NCBI GenBank assembly: GCA_022414725.1
Contig: CM039462.1
Span: 39,567,168-39,631,167, forward strand
DNA length: 64,000 nt
Direction of reading: 5' to 3'
From: Microglena sp. YARC
Lineage: Eukaryota > Chlorophyta > Chlorophyceae > Chlamydomonadales > Chlamydomonadaceae
Made by a program: the position numbers and the translations under genes. The notes under the pieces were generated by a model. The model was given only the letters and a program-made list of their open reading frames with translations, made no database searches and was not told the origin of the DNA. The stretch's first letter is position 1. Each line of letters begins with the position of its first letter. This document shows, one piece after another, positions 31,065 to 42,414 of this stretch.

Positions 31065-31315
31065 TATGCGTGTGGGTATCATCCTGGCCTTACCAGTGAC
31101 AAGAGCTTGCCCACAGGACACCGAGAATCCTGTGGGATGTGACGAAAACCTACACAAAAGCACGACTACAACTCTTTTCTTGCACACTCAGCTATGTTGG
31201 AATGCAAGTCAAATCCTTGGAAACGTCTATGGCCTTATCTGCCTAATGCCAGATAAAGGGTGATCAAGGTATTGCGAGCATTGAGGGCTACAATCCCAGG
31301 TGACCAACCAACCCA
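31065..31315 (+). repeat. Degenerate copy of ABCC exon 3 with flanks
   Basis: The order of motifs is the same as in exon 3 (TATCATCCTGGCC, GCACGACTAC, CTCAGCTATGTTG, GGGTGATCAAGGTATT, GAGGGCTAC), but indels break the frame. A partial third copy of the 3' end (ATTGGAGCATGAGGGCCACA with TGGTGAG) lies at 31805-31839. Confidence 0.65.
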
Positions 31316-31582
31316 CCCCACCCCACAACACCCCCACCCAAAATCTTGTATAAAAAAAAGCAAGTCCAACAGCTGTAGTACATGGTAATCCGACCAGGCA
31401 GGTGGAAATGACAAACAAGATAAAAGAACCGGGAGAGAAGGACCACAGGAACAGTCATCAGGTGTAGACATACATGGGTGTTGGAATCTGTAGTGTAAAG
31501 AGAAGTTGGTGTGGTGGTGGTATGTAAAGGGGGACACACATAGAGTCGGAAACACAAAAACAAGTATCATCCCTGGCCTCAG

Positions 31583-31764
31583 TGCGGAGCTTTGCCAAAA
31601 CCGGATCCTGTGGCCCACAACCCCATGTGGGACGAGCCTACGTAAAGCACGACTACTTCTTTTTCTTGCACCTCAGCTATGTTGAGTGCAGTCAATCCTT
31701 GGTCCTTGCCTTATGCTGGTGGCCAGAAAAGGGTGATCAAGTATTGGAGCATGAGGGCTACATG
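31583..31764 (+). CDS. ABCC transporter exon 3 (end of TMD0)
   Basis: The frame reads YVKHDYFFFLHLSYVE, SLVLALCWWPEKGDQVL and finally EHEGYM, directly before a GTGAGA donor at 31765. It joins in phase 0 to exon 4 to give GYMPIPDGSED, matching the plant ABCC1/2 segment PGYMPVGSE that ends TMD0. VKHDYF likewise matches VKEYY in that family. The region would be the last TMD0 helix and the loop leading to the core. The 3' end is secure; the 5' end is taken at the AG at 31581-31582 and is uncertain, since its phase does not fit exon 2 exactly. Degenerate copies lie on both sides. Confidence 0.65.
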
Positions 31765-31976
31765 GTGAGACCAACCACCCACAAACTCACCAAAACCACA
31801 CACCGATCAAAGTAATTGGAGCATGAGGGCCACATGGTGAGACCAACCACCCACAAACAATCACCCAATCACCCACCCACTGAACTTCCACCCACCCACT
31901 GCAACCAAACACCCACCCACCAACCCACTCACTGATATGGTGAGAGTATGTAGCTGAAATACTGGCATTCTCTGTG

Positions 31977-32155
31977 CTGTCTATATGCTGCCTGCCTGCT
32001 GCCTGCCTGCTGTGTGTGCTTGCCTGCCTGCCTGCCTGCCTGCCTGCCTGCCGCCTGACACTACCTGCCCTGTTCTGCCTGTCTGCTGCCTGCCTGCCTG
32101 CCTGCCATGCCTGCCTGCCTTCTGCTGCCTGCCTGCCTGCCTGCCTGCCAGCCCT
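31977..32155. repeat. CTGC microsatellite before exon 4
   Basis: GCCTGCCTGCCTGCC runs with occasional insertions. Confidence 0.9.
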
Positions 32156-32203
32156 AAACTCCATTCATTTTTTGAATACAATTTGTGCTCTTGTATTGTT
32201 CAG

Positions 32204-32311
32204 CCAATCCCTGATGGTAGCGAGGACTTACACAACAACGTGAGCCCGAGGCAAGCTGGCATTTGGTCCTCCCTTCCTCTTCACCTGGATGACTCCCCTC
32301 ATCAGTGCTGG
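32204..32311 (+). CDS. ABCC transporter exon 4 (linker to TMD1), with one-base frame break
   Basis: After TGTATTGTTCAG the frame reads PIPDGSEDLHNNVSPRQAGIW, then needs a one-base shift near 32270 (in GGTCCTCCCTTCCTCTTCAC) to give LFTWMTPLISAG before a GTAAGT donor at 32312. This is the conserved ABCC entry segment (plant form CPE..A.IF....FSWM.PL...G) just before the first core helix. It joins exon 5 as ISAG|YRAPLT in phase. The extra base is either a sequencing or assembly error or a real frameshift; the copies downstream cannot settle it because they cover only the 3' end. Confidence 0.7.
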
Positions 32312-32589
32312 GTAAGTCTGGCCAGGTGCTGGGTGCTGATGCTGGTAAGTGTTATTTGGGTAACATTTTTCAACATTTCAAAATTCATACTAAGCAATCA
32401 TGCATGTCGCGCATACATAGTTTGGGAACGGAATTGTCGTCAAAAAAATGAGGCGAAGATGTAGGCATCACAATGGCGAAACATTCCCAGGGAACTTGAG
32501 CTATTTTATTAGACGGACTTCACTCGCACAAACTCAGCGCAGGGCGTGCGTGGGGTGGGCCGGGTGCGTGGGGTGGCCTCTACACTTAC

Positions 32590-33905
32590 CCGAGCATCAG
32601 TAAGAGGCCACTAGACATTTGGTGGTGTGTGTGTGGGGGGAGGTCGGGAGTGTGTTCTACCCTCTCATCAGCGCTTGTGGCTAAGAACAAGTGACAAGGG
32701 TGGTGTGTGCTGATCAAGAGTGTGTGTGGGGTGGTGATGGTGGTGATTGGTGGTGTGGTTTTGGGGGTGGTGTGGGGGGGAGGTCAGGAAAATGTGTGGG
32801 GTTCCCTCTTCAGTGCTAGGTAAGTGCAAGAGGCATAGACAATTGGCATGATTAGGAAATGGTGCACAGAGATATGATGTCTCATCGATCCTCATCTCCC
32901 GGGATATTAATCGGATATAACCATCGGAGATGTACATCGGATATGTACATCGGATATGTAAGCTTTATGTAAATATAGGCGAGGCGGACTATCAGTTTAT
33001 CAATCCGAAGTACTACGATCGGGCTAACTATCAATGATCACTGTTTTTTATTTTTTGACCTACCACAGAGCCAGCTTCTAGGCAGCTCCTGAGACTGCCA
33101 CCGTGGACCAAACACCAAAGATTCCAGTACCGGTTTTCAATCCTTACTACTTCGCCTGGATGACATCCCCTCATCAGTGCTGGGTAAGAACAAGTGCGTG
33201 CTGGGGTGCTGGGTGCTGGGTGCTGGGTGCGGTGCTGGGGTGATGGGTTGCTGGGTAAGGACAACTGGGTGCTGGGTGCTGGGTGACTGGTAAGGACAGC
33301 TGGGTGCTGGGTGAATGGGTGCTCGGTGCTGGTAAGGACAACTGGGCTGCTGGGTGCTAAAGTGTGGGTAAGGAAGCTGGGCTGGGTCTGGTAAGGACAG
33401 CCTTGGGTGCTGGTGCTTGGTGCTGGTAAGGACAACTGGGTGCGTGGGTGCTAGTGCTGGTAAGAAGCTGGGTGCTTGGGTGCTGGTGGCGGGTAAGCTA
33501 CACAACTGGGTGTGGTGCTAAGTGCTTGGTAAGGACAGTGGGGTGCCTGGGTAAGGACAGCTGGGTGCTGGGTAGCTGGGTGCTGGGTAAGGGACAACAT
33601 GGGTGCTGGGTGCTAAGTGCTGGGTAAGGAAGCTGGGCGCTGGGTGCGTGAGTGGGCAGAGGCGACTATCGATTATATCTCGTACTCTTCACACAGGGAT
33701 GACTTCCTCTCAATCAGTGCTGGTAAGAAACAAGTGCGTGCTGTGTGCTGTGTGCAGTGTGCTGGGTGCTGGGTGAAAAGTGCGTGCTGTGTGCTGTGTG
33801 CTCGGGTAAGGACAACTGGTGCTGGTGCTGGGCTAAGGCCGACTATCGGGTTATCAATCCTTACTTCACTCATCCTGGATGACTCCTCTCATCAGTTCTA
33901 GGTAA
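32590..33905 (+). repeat. Array of exon 4 ends plus donors
   Basis: Copies of TGGATGACTCCCCTCATCAG with TGCTGGGTAAG occur at 33165, 33690 and 33868. Shorter ones are at 32595, 32660 and 32808. Between 33185 and 33640 the very end (GTGCTGGGTAAGGACA) has expanded into its own minisatellite of more than 15 units, most with an intact GGTAAG. Confidence 0.75.
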
Positions 33906-34014
33906 GAACAACTGTCATGTATCACGTTCCCCTTATTTGATATCTTGAAGAAAAAAGGGAAAGCGAAACCAGGATATGCATAAACTTTTCGACCTCTTTT
34001 GACTTCTTGGTAAC

Positions 34015-34420
34015 AAAGAGGTTAGCGAGTGTCGAAGTGGGTCAAAGAGGGTTCAAAGTGGGTCAAACAGAGGGTCGAAGTGGGTCAAAGAGGGTCGAAG
34101 TGGGTCAAAAGGAAGCGTCAAAGTGGGTCAACGAGGGTCGAAGTGGTCGAAACAAGGGTCGAAGTGGTCAAAGAGGGTCGAAGTGCAGGTGGTCAAAGAG
34201 GGTCGAAGTGGGTCAAAGAGGGTTGAAGTGGGTCAAAGAGGGTCGAAGTGGGTCAACAAGGGTCGAAGTGGGTCAAAGAGGGTCAAAGTGGGTCAAAGAG
34301 GGTCGAGAAGTGGTCAAGGGTCGATTAGTGGGTCAAAGAGGGCGAATTTTCTTTTTGGGTCAAAGAGGGTCGAAAGTGGTCAAAGAGGTCGAAGTGGGTC
34401 AAAGCCTCAAGCAGGTCGAA
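34015..34420. repeat. 20-bp minisatellite (GGGTCAAAGAGGGTCGAAGT)
   Basis: About 20 copies in ABCC intron 4, giving basic repetitive frames that are not genes. Confidence 0.9.
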
Positions 34421-34621
34421 GAGGTATAGACGCAAACCTGCTTTTTCTTTTTTCTTCTTCAAGATATCATATAAGAGAACCAGGTGATAAGGGGTAGGGA
34501 AGGCAATTAAAAGGTTCTCTGATAAAAAGGTTATCATAATAAAAGACTTCCTTCTTCAAGATATATCATCATAAAAGGGAGGGAATCATAAGGAGTAGGG
34601 AACGTGATAAGGGGTTAGGAG

Positions 34622-34849
34622 TAGGGATATGGCTATAAAAGATCAGATAGTTGATCAAATGAAACATGCTATAAATATGATATATAATATAGATCATATT
34701 TATAGCATGTTATATATAAATCATGCTATCGAATGATATGATGCTTGGACAGTCTTGGCTAGGCTTAAGTTACGCATTTATGTGCATATATCATATGATG
34801 CAATTTGTATGATATCATAGGATATATGCTACGCCGGGCTGGGTCCCTA
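34622..34849. mobile_element. hAT-like MITE inside ABCC intron 4
   Basis: Ends TAGGGATATGG and GGGTCCCTA; interior AT-rich with ATATGATATC and CATATGATGC motifs as in 11840-12027. Flanking octamers GTTAGGAG and ATTAGGTA match at 5 of 8, so the duplication is only weakly supported. Confidence 0.4.
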
Positions 34850-34919
34850 ATTAGGTAATATCAACAAGCTTGCATGGTTTGGGTTGAGGTGATTTGAATG
34901 CGCATGTCATCCTCCCTGG

Positions 34920-37544
34920 TTAGCGGCTTATCCACTTCCATACCACATGCCTGCTCTTGCACCCATGCATGCAGGTACTACTACAGCTAACCCAACACCA
35001 CTACCGACCAACACCAACACACAGGACTGACCTCTTTCTCTGCATGCAGGTCCCGTGCACCACACACTACACCACCAACCTGCACCAACACCCACTACTA
35101 CCAACACAACAATAACCACCAACTAGCACCAACACCCACGGACTGACCTCTTTTCTCTGCATGCAGGTAGTCCCACCACCATACAGCCACACGCAGTGCA
35201 CCACGCACAAACTACCACCACCAACACCACTACCACACTACACACACGGACTGACTCATTTCTCTGCTGCAGGTACCGTGCACACACACCTACACCACCA
35301 TGCACCAGCCACCACCACTACCACAACAACACCACATACAACCCCACAACACCAACACAACACACACGGACTGACTTTCTGCATGCAGGTATGTGCTCTC
35401 TCAACCAAGGACCTGATTGGAAACTCGCCACACGACGGGTTGCGGCTTATCCACTTCATACACATGCCTGCTCTTGAACCCCATGCATGCAGTATCCTGC
35501 ACCACCACACCACCTGCATGACTACACCACCAACAACAACTAACACACCGCTGACTGACCCTTTCTCTATCCTCTTTTGACCATACTCTGCTTTTTGACC
35601 TACAGATTCTGACCATACACTATTTTTGACATATACTATTTTTGAGCATATGCTATTTTGACCATAACACTATTTTGACCATACACTGTTTTGACATACA
35701 CTATTTTGAACCATTCTTTATTTTAAACCATACCTATTTTGACCATTCTTATTTTAACCATACCTATTTTGACCATTCTTTTTTAACAACACTATTTTGA
35801 CCGTACACACTGCCTTTATACTTTATATTTTATATTTATTTTTAACTTGCCTTCATACTATCATACTATCATATTTTATATTTACCTTCATATTTGTACC
35901 ATACACTATTTGTACCACACACCTGCCCCTGGCCCCACCCCCAATGCATGCAGGGGTACTGTGCTCCCCTCACCAAAAGACCCGATCTGGAACTCTGCTC
36001 CACTCCTACTGCCTTTACCTTTTTACGTACGTGACACTGTATTGAACACACTAACACTGTATTGGACCATACTATAATTTTTTTTACCATACATATTTTT
36101 AACCCTGAACGTAACCTTGCGCTTTTTTACCATACACTTTTTTTTATCTTACACCTGCCTTTTTACCATACACTATTTTTACCGGACACCTGCCTTTTTA
36201 CTATACACTTTTTTTACCTCACACTGCTTTTTACCATACACTTTTTTTTACCGTACACCTGCCTTTTTACCATACACTTTTTTACCGTACACCTGCCTTT
36301 TTACCATACACTACTTTTGCCACACACTTGCAGGTACCTTGCACCCCTCACCCAGGACCCGATCTGGAAACTATGCCCACACGACTGTGTTGCGGCTTAT
36401 CCACTTCCATACCATGTGCCCTGCCCCTTGCACCACATCCATGCAGGTACCGTGCACCACAAACACCTTCACCACTACCACCACCACCAACACATGCAAA
36501 CTGACCTCTTTCTCTGCTAGCAGGTACCCTGCACCACCACCACCTACATTACCCACCAACACCAACACCAACACCAACACCAACACACAACACCACACCA
36601 ACACCACCTGCACCAACACCACCACCTGCACCCACCACCACCACCAACCACCTGCACAACCACCAGCCACCACCACCTGCACCACCACCCCACCACTACA
36701 CTACCAACACACGCTGACTGAAATCTTCTCTGCATGCAGTTACCGTGCACCAAGCCACACCACCACACCACCACCACCACCCACACCACCACCACACCTA
36801 GCACCACACCACCTGCACCACAACACCACCAACACCCACCAACAGACAACACCACCACACCACCACCACCTGCACCACACCACCACCACCTGACACCACC
36901 ACCACCACCTGCACCACCACACCAACACCACACCACCACCAACACCACCAACACTGCACCACCACCACAACACCTGCACCACCACCACCAAACACTTGCA
37001 CCACACCACACCACTGCAAACACCACCACACCACCACCACTATCACTACACTACCCAACCACACGCTGATGAAATCTTTCTCTGCATGCAGTTATCGTGC
37101 ACCCACACACCTACACCACCACCTGCACCTGCACCACACCACACACCAACACCAACACAACACCACCACACCAACACCACTGCCAACACCAACCACAACA
37201 CCAAACACCAACACCACTACCAACACCAACACACACGGACTGACCTCTTTCTCTGCATGCAGGTACCGTGCACCCCACCACCTACCCACCTGCACCGCAC
37301 CATCACTACCACCACCAACACCACGACCACCAACACCAACACCAACACACACGGACTGACCTTTCTCTGCATGCAGGTACAGTGCTCCTCTTACAAAGGA
37401 GCAGATCTGGAAACTCCGCCCACACGACCGCCTGCCTTTTCTACCATACACTGTATTGACCATACTATATTTTTACCATACACGATTTGTACCGTACACC
37501 TGCCTTTTTAACCATACACCTGCCTTTTTACCTCACACTTGCAG
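34920..37544 (+). repeat. Array of exon 5 acceptors and exon 5 starts
   Basis: At least a dozen copies of CTCTGCATGCAG|GTACCGTGCACC are present. Several run further into exon 5: 35389-35445 (GACCTGATTGGAAACTCGCC), 35953-36000, 36331-36395 (GATCTGGAAACTATGCCCAC) and 37379-37430 (GCAGATCTGGAAACTCCGCC). They are separated by CCACCACCAA microsatellite (36440-37370) and by a TTTTACCATACAC minisatellite (35585-35810, 36010-36330, 37435-37530). Confidence 0.8.
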
Positions 37545-38272
37545 GTACCGTGCTCCTCTCACGAAGGAGCAGATCTGGAAACTCCGCCCACACGACCGGG
37601 TAGACTACGTGTCTGAGAAATTCAGAAGACATTGGGCCGAAGAGTGTGCGCAGCCTGGACCCCGAGGTGGCGCATCGCTGTTTCGAGCTTGCTTGAACAC
37701 TGTCTCGCACCTCTTTGTTACTGCTATTCCTTGGAAGCTCTTGTGCGACGCCTCCCAGTTCGTCGGCCCCCTCTTCCTCAACCTCCTCTTGAAGTTGCTG
37801 TCCGACCCTGATGCTCCAGTCTGGTTGGGCTATGCCTATGCAGGAGTGATGTTTGCCGGCACTTTGGTCGGGGTACTGGCCGACAACCAGCATTTCGTGA
37901 GGACTACTAGAGCCGGGCTGCGGCTGAAGGCAATGCTCAGCGCTGTGGTGTACGACAAAGTGTTCTCATTGACGCCAGCAAGCCGCGCAAACTTCACCAG
38001 CGGTCGCATCTTCAACCTGATCAGCTCAGACTCGGAGACACTGAGCATGTTGTCGGTGAACTGTATGGCTATCATCTCCTCTCCTGTCCGCATCATTGTC
38101 GCTGTCTATTTCTTATGGCTGCAGCTGGGCGTGGCTGCCTTTGTTTCGGTGGTCTTCCTCCTGGCCATGATCCCTCTCAACCTTGTCCTCGTCAGCTGGT
38201 CGGCCTTTCTGTTGAAGACAGCACTTGGGCACACAGATGAGCGCACCAAACTGGAGGGCGAGCTGATGGGAG
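37545..38272 (+). CDS. ABCC transporter exon 5 (first half of TMD1)
   Basis: The largest exon, 728 bases. It reads YRAPLTKEQIWKLRPHDRV, then a core ABC membrane domain: CDASQFVGPLFLNLLLKLL, a helix at WLGYAYAGVMFAGTLVGVL, the conserved loop SGRIFNLISSDSETL, and helices in SSPVRIIVAVYFLWLQLG and FVSVVFLLAMIPLNLVL. It ends KLEGELMGG at a GTATGG donor (38273). In plant ABCC1/2 proteins the matching phrases are RPLTEKDVW, NDCSQFVGPLLLNQLL and TGKITNLMTTDAESL. The acceptor is CACACTTGCAG (37544), phase-compatible with exon 4. The last stretch is duplicated in the intron (38380-38515). Confidence 0.9.
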
Positions 38273-38379
38273 GTATGGAGGTGGTCAAATGCTCATGCAT
38301 ATGCAACACGCTCCCAGGGCTGTGTAAAGTGGTGGTGGATGGTTGTGTTGATTGATGGTGGTGGTGGATGGTGGTGGTC

Positions 38380-38515
38380 ATGGTCATTCTGCTGGGCATG
38401 ATCCCTCTCAACCTTGTCCTGGTCAATTGGTCGGCCTCTCTGATGAAGACAGCACTTGGGCACACAGATGAGCGCACCAAACTGCAGGGAGAGCTGATGG
38501 GAGGAAAGGAGGTGT
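38380..38515 (+). repeat. Duplicate of the exon 5 end inside intron 5
   Basis: It repeats MIPLNLVLVNWSASLMKTAL and HTDERTKLQGELMGG with a handful of differences from exon 5, then GAAAGG replaces the GTATGG donor. It could be spliced only as part of a longer exon. Confidence 0.8.
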
Positions 38516-38529
38516 CAGTTGGTCGGCGT

Positions 38530-39550
38530 CTGTCCTCCTGTTCTCCCTCCCCCCCCCCCCCCCCCCCCACACACACACAACACCTCCCATCCACCTCCTG
38601 TCTACCCCCCGTCACCTCTGCCCTCCCTCCCGTCCTCCCCCCCCTCTCACTGTTACCTCAACCACACACACGGGAACATACAAAACCCTCACTCAGTATC
38701 CTCTCCCCCTGTCCACTACGTCTACCCCCCGTCCACTTTCTGTTTCTCCCCCCCTCACCGTTAACCCCACCACACACACAGGAATAAACAAAATCCACTA
38801 ACTCAGTATCCCTCCCTCCCCCTCCACCCACCTGTCACCTCCCGTCTACCCCCGTCCACTTCCTGTTCTCCCTCCTGTCCTCCCCCCCTTCACACCGTAT
38901 AACTCCACCACCCACACAGGACCATACAAAAACCCACTCACTCAGTATCCCCCCCCCCCCCCCCCTCGTCCACCTTCTGTCTACCCCCTGTCCACTTCTG
39001 TTCTCCCTCCCGCTGTCCCCCCCCGTTCTCACCGTTAACTCCACACACACACAGGAACATGCAAAACCCGCTTACTCAGTACCCCCCTTGCACTTCCTGT
39101 TCTCCCTCCTGTCCTCCCCAGATCTCACCGTTAACTCCACCACACACAGGAAAATGCTAAACCACTCACTCAGTATCCCCTCCCCTCCCCCGTCCACCTC
39201 CTGTCTACCCTGTCCACTTCCTGTTCTCCCTTCTGTCCTCCCCCCCTCCCCCCCCCCGTCACCTCCTGTCTACCCCCCGTCCACTCCCTGTTCTCCCTCC
39301 CGTCTTCCCCCCGTTCTCACTGTTACCTCCACCACACACACAGGAACATGCAAACCCACTCACTCAGTATCCCTCCTCCCCCCCCGTCCACCTCCTGTTC
39401 TCCCTCCCCCCCCTCTTTCCCCCTTCTTACCGTTTACTCCACCACACACGCAGGAACGTGCAAAAACCACTCAAACAGTATCCCCCTCTCCTCAACCTTC
39501 ACCTCACCTCACCCCACTCACTCAGAATCCCTTCACCTCAACTCCCCCCA
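38530..39550. repeat. Tandem repeat, unit about 120 bp, in ABCC intron 5
   Basis: CACACAGGAACATGCAAAAC, CCACTCACTCAGTATCCCC and GTCCACCTCCTGTCTACCCC recur about eight times with variable C runs. Confidence 0.8.
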
Positions 39551-39552
39551 GG

Positions 39553-39625
39553 TATGGAGGTGGTCAAATGCTCCTCTTGGGAAAGCCCCTTCCTGGCTGA
39601 CCAAAACATTGCAGTGCGAGCTCTA
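39553..39625 (+). repeat. Partial, diverged copy of exon 6
   Basis: CCCCCCAG|GTATGGAGGTGGTCAAATGC through AAGCCCCTTCCTGGCT matches the first 50 bases of exon 6, including the acceptor. It then diverges at GACCAAAACATTGCAG. Confidence 0.8.
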
Positions 39626-39649
39626 ATAAGCTAGAGGCAACCACACACA

Positions 39650-40766
39650 CAGGAACATACAAACCCACTCACTCAGTATCCCCCTCCCCAGTTTTTGTTT
39701 TTCATATCTGAAAGAGGGTTTTTCCTAGCTTATTGGTTTAAGGCCTCTTCCAGGGAAAGCGTTTTAGTGCTTTCTATAGCTTTTTATAGCTTTTAGGGCC
39801 ATTTAGGGCAAACAAAAAACTGTTTTTTTTTTTTTATAGTTTTATAGTTTTATACTTTTAATAGTTTTTGTATATAAGAAAGTTTTTTTTTTTAAGTTTT
39901 TATCGGGAGTAGAATAAAAAAGATAGGCCACACACGCCTAAAAAACCTGAGGAGAGCTGCCCTCCCCCCCCCCCCCCCCTTAAATATAAATACACATTTT
40001 TTTGAAAACTTAGATATGGATTCTGGGGGTTTACAATCAGGGGCACATAATGGCATCCTCGGAATTCCCACATAGGGATTGTGTGATAGTCAAAACTCAA
40101 TTCTGCACCCCCTTTGGGTTGCCCAAGTACCGTAGACACCCTTCACCTTTGCAGGGGGCGGCCTGAAACTGGAGTTTTCATTATACCAAACTGGTCAAAA
40201 CGAAACAGTAGCACTGAGTAGCAGGACAGTATTCTCAGCAAGGTTCAACTACACTTCCCCTTGGGCCCCACCCAACTGGGCCCCAATGATTAATGGGCCT
40301 TGACCGGAGACCACTCCATGTTTCGTCCAAATCAGGCAAATGATGGCAACATGGAGGCTGAATAAAGGCACCCCAATAGACACACCAAATAAACCAAGTA
40401 AACCAAATAAACCAATAAACAAATAAACAAATAAACCAAATAAGCCAAATAAACGAAGAGAAAGCAACCGCGCAGAACGTAGTAGAATGGCGGCGTTTCG
40501 GTGTTGTCGCAAGGGTGGTGGGTCGGGGCTGGGGTGGGCGGGTGGGGTGGGCTGGGGGGTCGAGGCGGGGGTGGGCTGGGGGGGGAGGACACACACCCAT
40601 ACCCCATACCCACCCCCACCCCCCCACCCCACCCCCCCCACACACACACACCTGGGTCTTAAGTGGTGCCAATGAACTGCCATTGTGATTCACACAGCCA
40701 TTTACCCTCTCATACTCTGGGTTTGGGCTGGGCTGGGGTTTGGGTTGAGTTGGGTTGGGTTGGGTT

Positions 40767-40799
<33 letters not shown>

Positions 40800-41130
40800 G
40801 GTAAATACTTATTGCCAATAGAATACCCTTCCCAAGGCCTACTCATAAGTGGTCTCAGAATGACATTTGGAGGTCTGAGTAAAAAGTTAGCAAAAAAGCA
40901 GCAAAAAACAAAATGAGGGCTCAGCCCCCCCGCCCCCCCCCCCCCCCCCCCCCAAATGAGGTGCTCAGAATGACCTAAAAAGTGACTTTTTATATTGCCT
41001 AAATACATGCCATTACAGCCCAAATGTCAAGAAAAAATCGATCGGCGTGACTGAAAATTTGAGGCCTGGGCTACTCCTGTTTTTATAGTTTTTTTCTTTT
41101 TTTTATAGATAATTTGGCTGAAACTAGGGA
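39650..41130. other. ABCC intron 5 remainder, repeat E copy and G/C homopolymers, no exon seen
   Basis: Repeat E lies at 39690-39830 (plus). G and C homopolymers occur at 40780-40801 and 40926-40952. ACCAAATAAACC short repeats lie at 40375-40455. Nothing resembling a transporter exon is seen. Confidence 0.5.
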
Positions 41131-41174
41131 TCGCTATGCATAGCAGAAAACGAAATCCCCGCCCCTCCCCTCAG

Positions 41175-41281
41175 GTATGGAGGTGGTCAAATGCTCATCT
41201 TGGGAAAGCCCCTTCCTGGCTCGCATTCAGGCAGCTCGACAGAAGGAGCTGGACGTGCTGCTCAAAGTCAGCTTGCTGCAG
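41175..41281 (+). CDS. ABCC transporter exon 6 (TMD1 coupling segment)
   Basis: Between CTCCCCTCAG and a GTATGG donor at 41282 the frame reads MEVVKCSSWESPFLARIQAA and RQKELDVLLKVSLLQ. This is the cytoplasmic loop after the fourth core helix (plant form MDTVKCYAWE.SF...V...R..EL...RK..LL). It joins exon 5 (GELMGG|MEVVK) and exon 7 (SLLQ|AVVLF) in phase. Partial copies sit at 39553 and 41979, and its 3' end plus donor is repeated six times downstream. Confidence 0.9.
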
Positions 41282-41880
41282 GTATGGGCAACTTAGGCTC
41301 CACTTGGGGGGTGAGGGTGGGGGATGGGGGAAGTTAGCCTCCACTCAAGTTAGCCTGTACTTTAGGGGGGGGAGGAGGGGGGGAGGGGAGGCTGCAGGTA
41401 TGGGCAACTTAGGCTCCACTTGGGGGGGTGGGGTGGGGGATGGGGGAAGTTAGCCTCCACTCAAGTTAGCCTGTACTTTAGGGGGGGGAGGAGGGGGGGA
41501 GGGGAGGCTGGCAGGTATGGGCAACTTAGGCTCCACTTGGGGGGTGGGGGTGGGGGGATGGGGGAAGTTAGCCTCCACTCAAGTTAGCCTGTACTGTAGG
41601 GGGGGGAGGAGGGGGGGAGGGGAGGCTGCAGGTATGGGCAACTTAGGCTCCACTTGGGGGGTGGGGGTGGGGGATGGGGGAAGTTAGCCTCCACTCAAGT
41701 TAGCCTGTACTTTAGGGGGGGGAGGAGGGGGGGAGGGGAGGCTGCAGGTATGGGCAACTTAGGCTCCACTTGGGGGGTGGGGGTGGGGGATGGGGGAAGT
41801 TTAGCCTCCACTCAAGTTAGCCTGTACTTTAGGGGGGGGGGAGGGGAGGCTGGCATATTATTGCTGCAGGTATGGACAAC
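41275..41880 (+). repeat. Array of exon 6 end plus donor, unit about 117 bp, 6 copies
   Basis: GCTGCAGGTATGGGCAACTT followed by AGGCTCCACTTGGGGGGTG, GCCTCCACTCAAGTTAGCCT and a G-rich tail. The first copy is the real exon 6 junction. Others start near 41391, 41508, 41626, 41739 and 41864. Confidence 0.9.
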
Positions 41881-41974
41881 TTAGGCTCCACTGAAGTTAG
41901 CCTCCATTAAAGTTAGTCTCCACTCAAGTCAGCCCGCAAACCCACCTAGATCCCAACCCACCTCAACCCACCTT

Positions 41975-42060
41975 GGGATAGGCCCTTCCTGGCTCGCATT
42001 CAGGCAGCTCGACAGAAGGTGCTGGAAGTGCTGCTCAAAGTCAGCTTGCTGTAGGTATTT
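41975..42060 (+). repeat. Second partial copy of exon 6 (3' two-thirds)
   Basis: CCCTTCCTGGCTCGCATTCA through GCTCAAAGTCAGCTTGCTG encodes FLARIQAARQKVLEVLLKVS. It has lost the acceptor and the first part of the exon. Confidence 0.85.
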
Positions 42061-42414
42061 GCAACTTAGGCTCCACTTAAGTCTCAACTAAAGTTAGCCT
42101 CCACTTAAGCCAACCCCAAACCCACCTAGACCCTCATCCTTGAACCCCAACCCCCAACCCCCTAAATCCTAACATTTTGAATCTTAACCTTAACCACTAA
42201 ACCCTAAACCCTCCTACCCCCTTAAACTTAAGGAGAGGCTAACTCCCCCCCCCCCCCCCCCCTACCCCCGCACACACACACACACACACACACACAAAAC
42301 GGAAGTAGAGGCTAACTTAAATGGAGGCTAACTCGCCCTCACCCCACCCCACCCCCCCACCCCTTAAACTAAAGTAGAGGCTAACTTCCCCCTCCCCTCC
42401 TCCCCCCCCCCCCT

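Noticed and set aside
34007..34497. Basic Lys/Val/Gly-rich open frames (nuclear protein?)
   Set aside because: Three frames of a 20-bp minisatellite.
36117..37069. Thr/His-rich and Val/Trp-rich open frames
   Set aside because: They read through CCACCA/CCAACA microsatellites and a TTTTACCATACAC minisatellite within ABCC intron 4.
38380..38515. Separate ABCC exon downstream of exon 5
   Set aside because: It repeats residues already encoded by the end of exon 5 and lacks its own acceptor and a good donor, so it is taken as a duplicate and not an extra exon.
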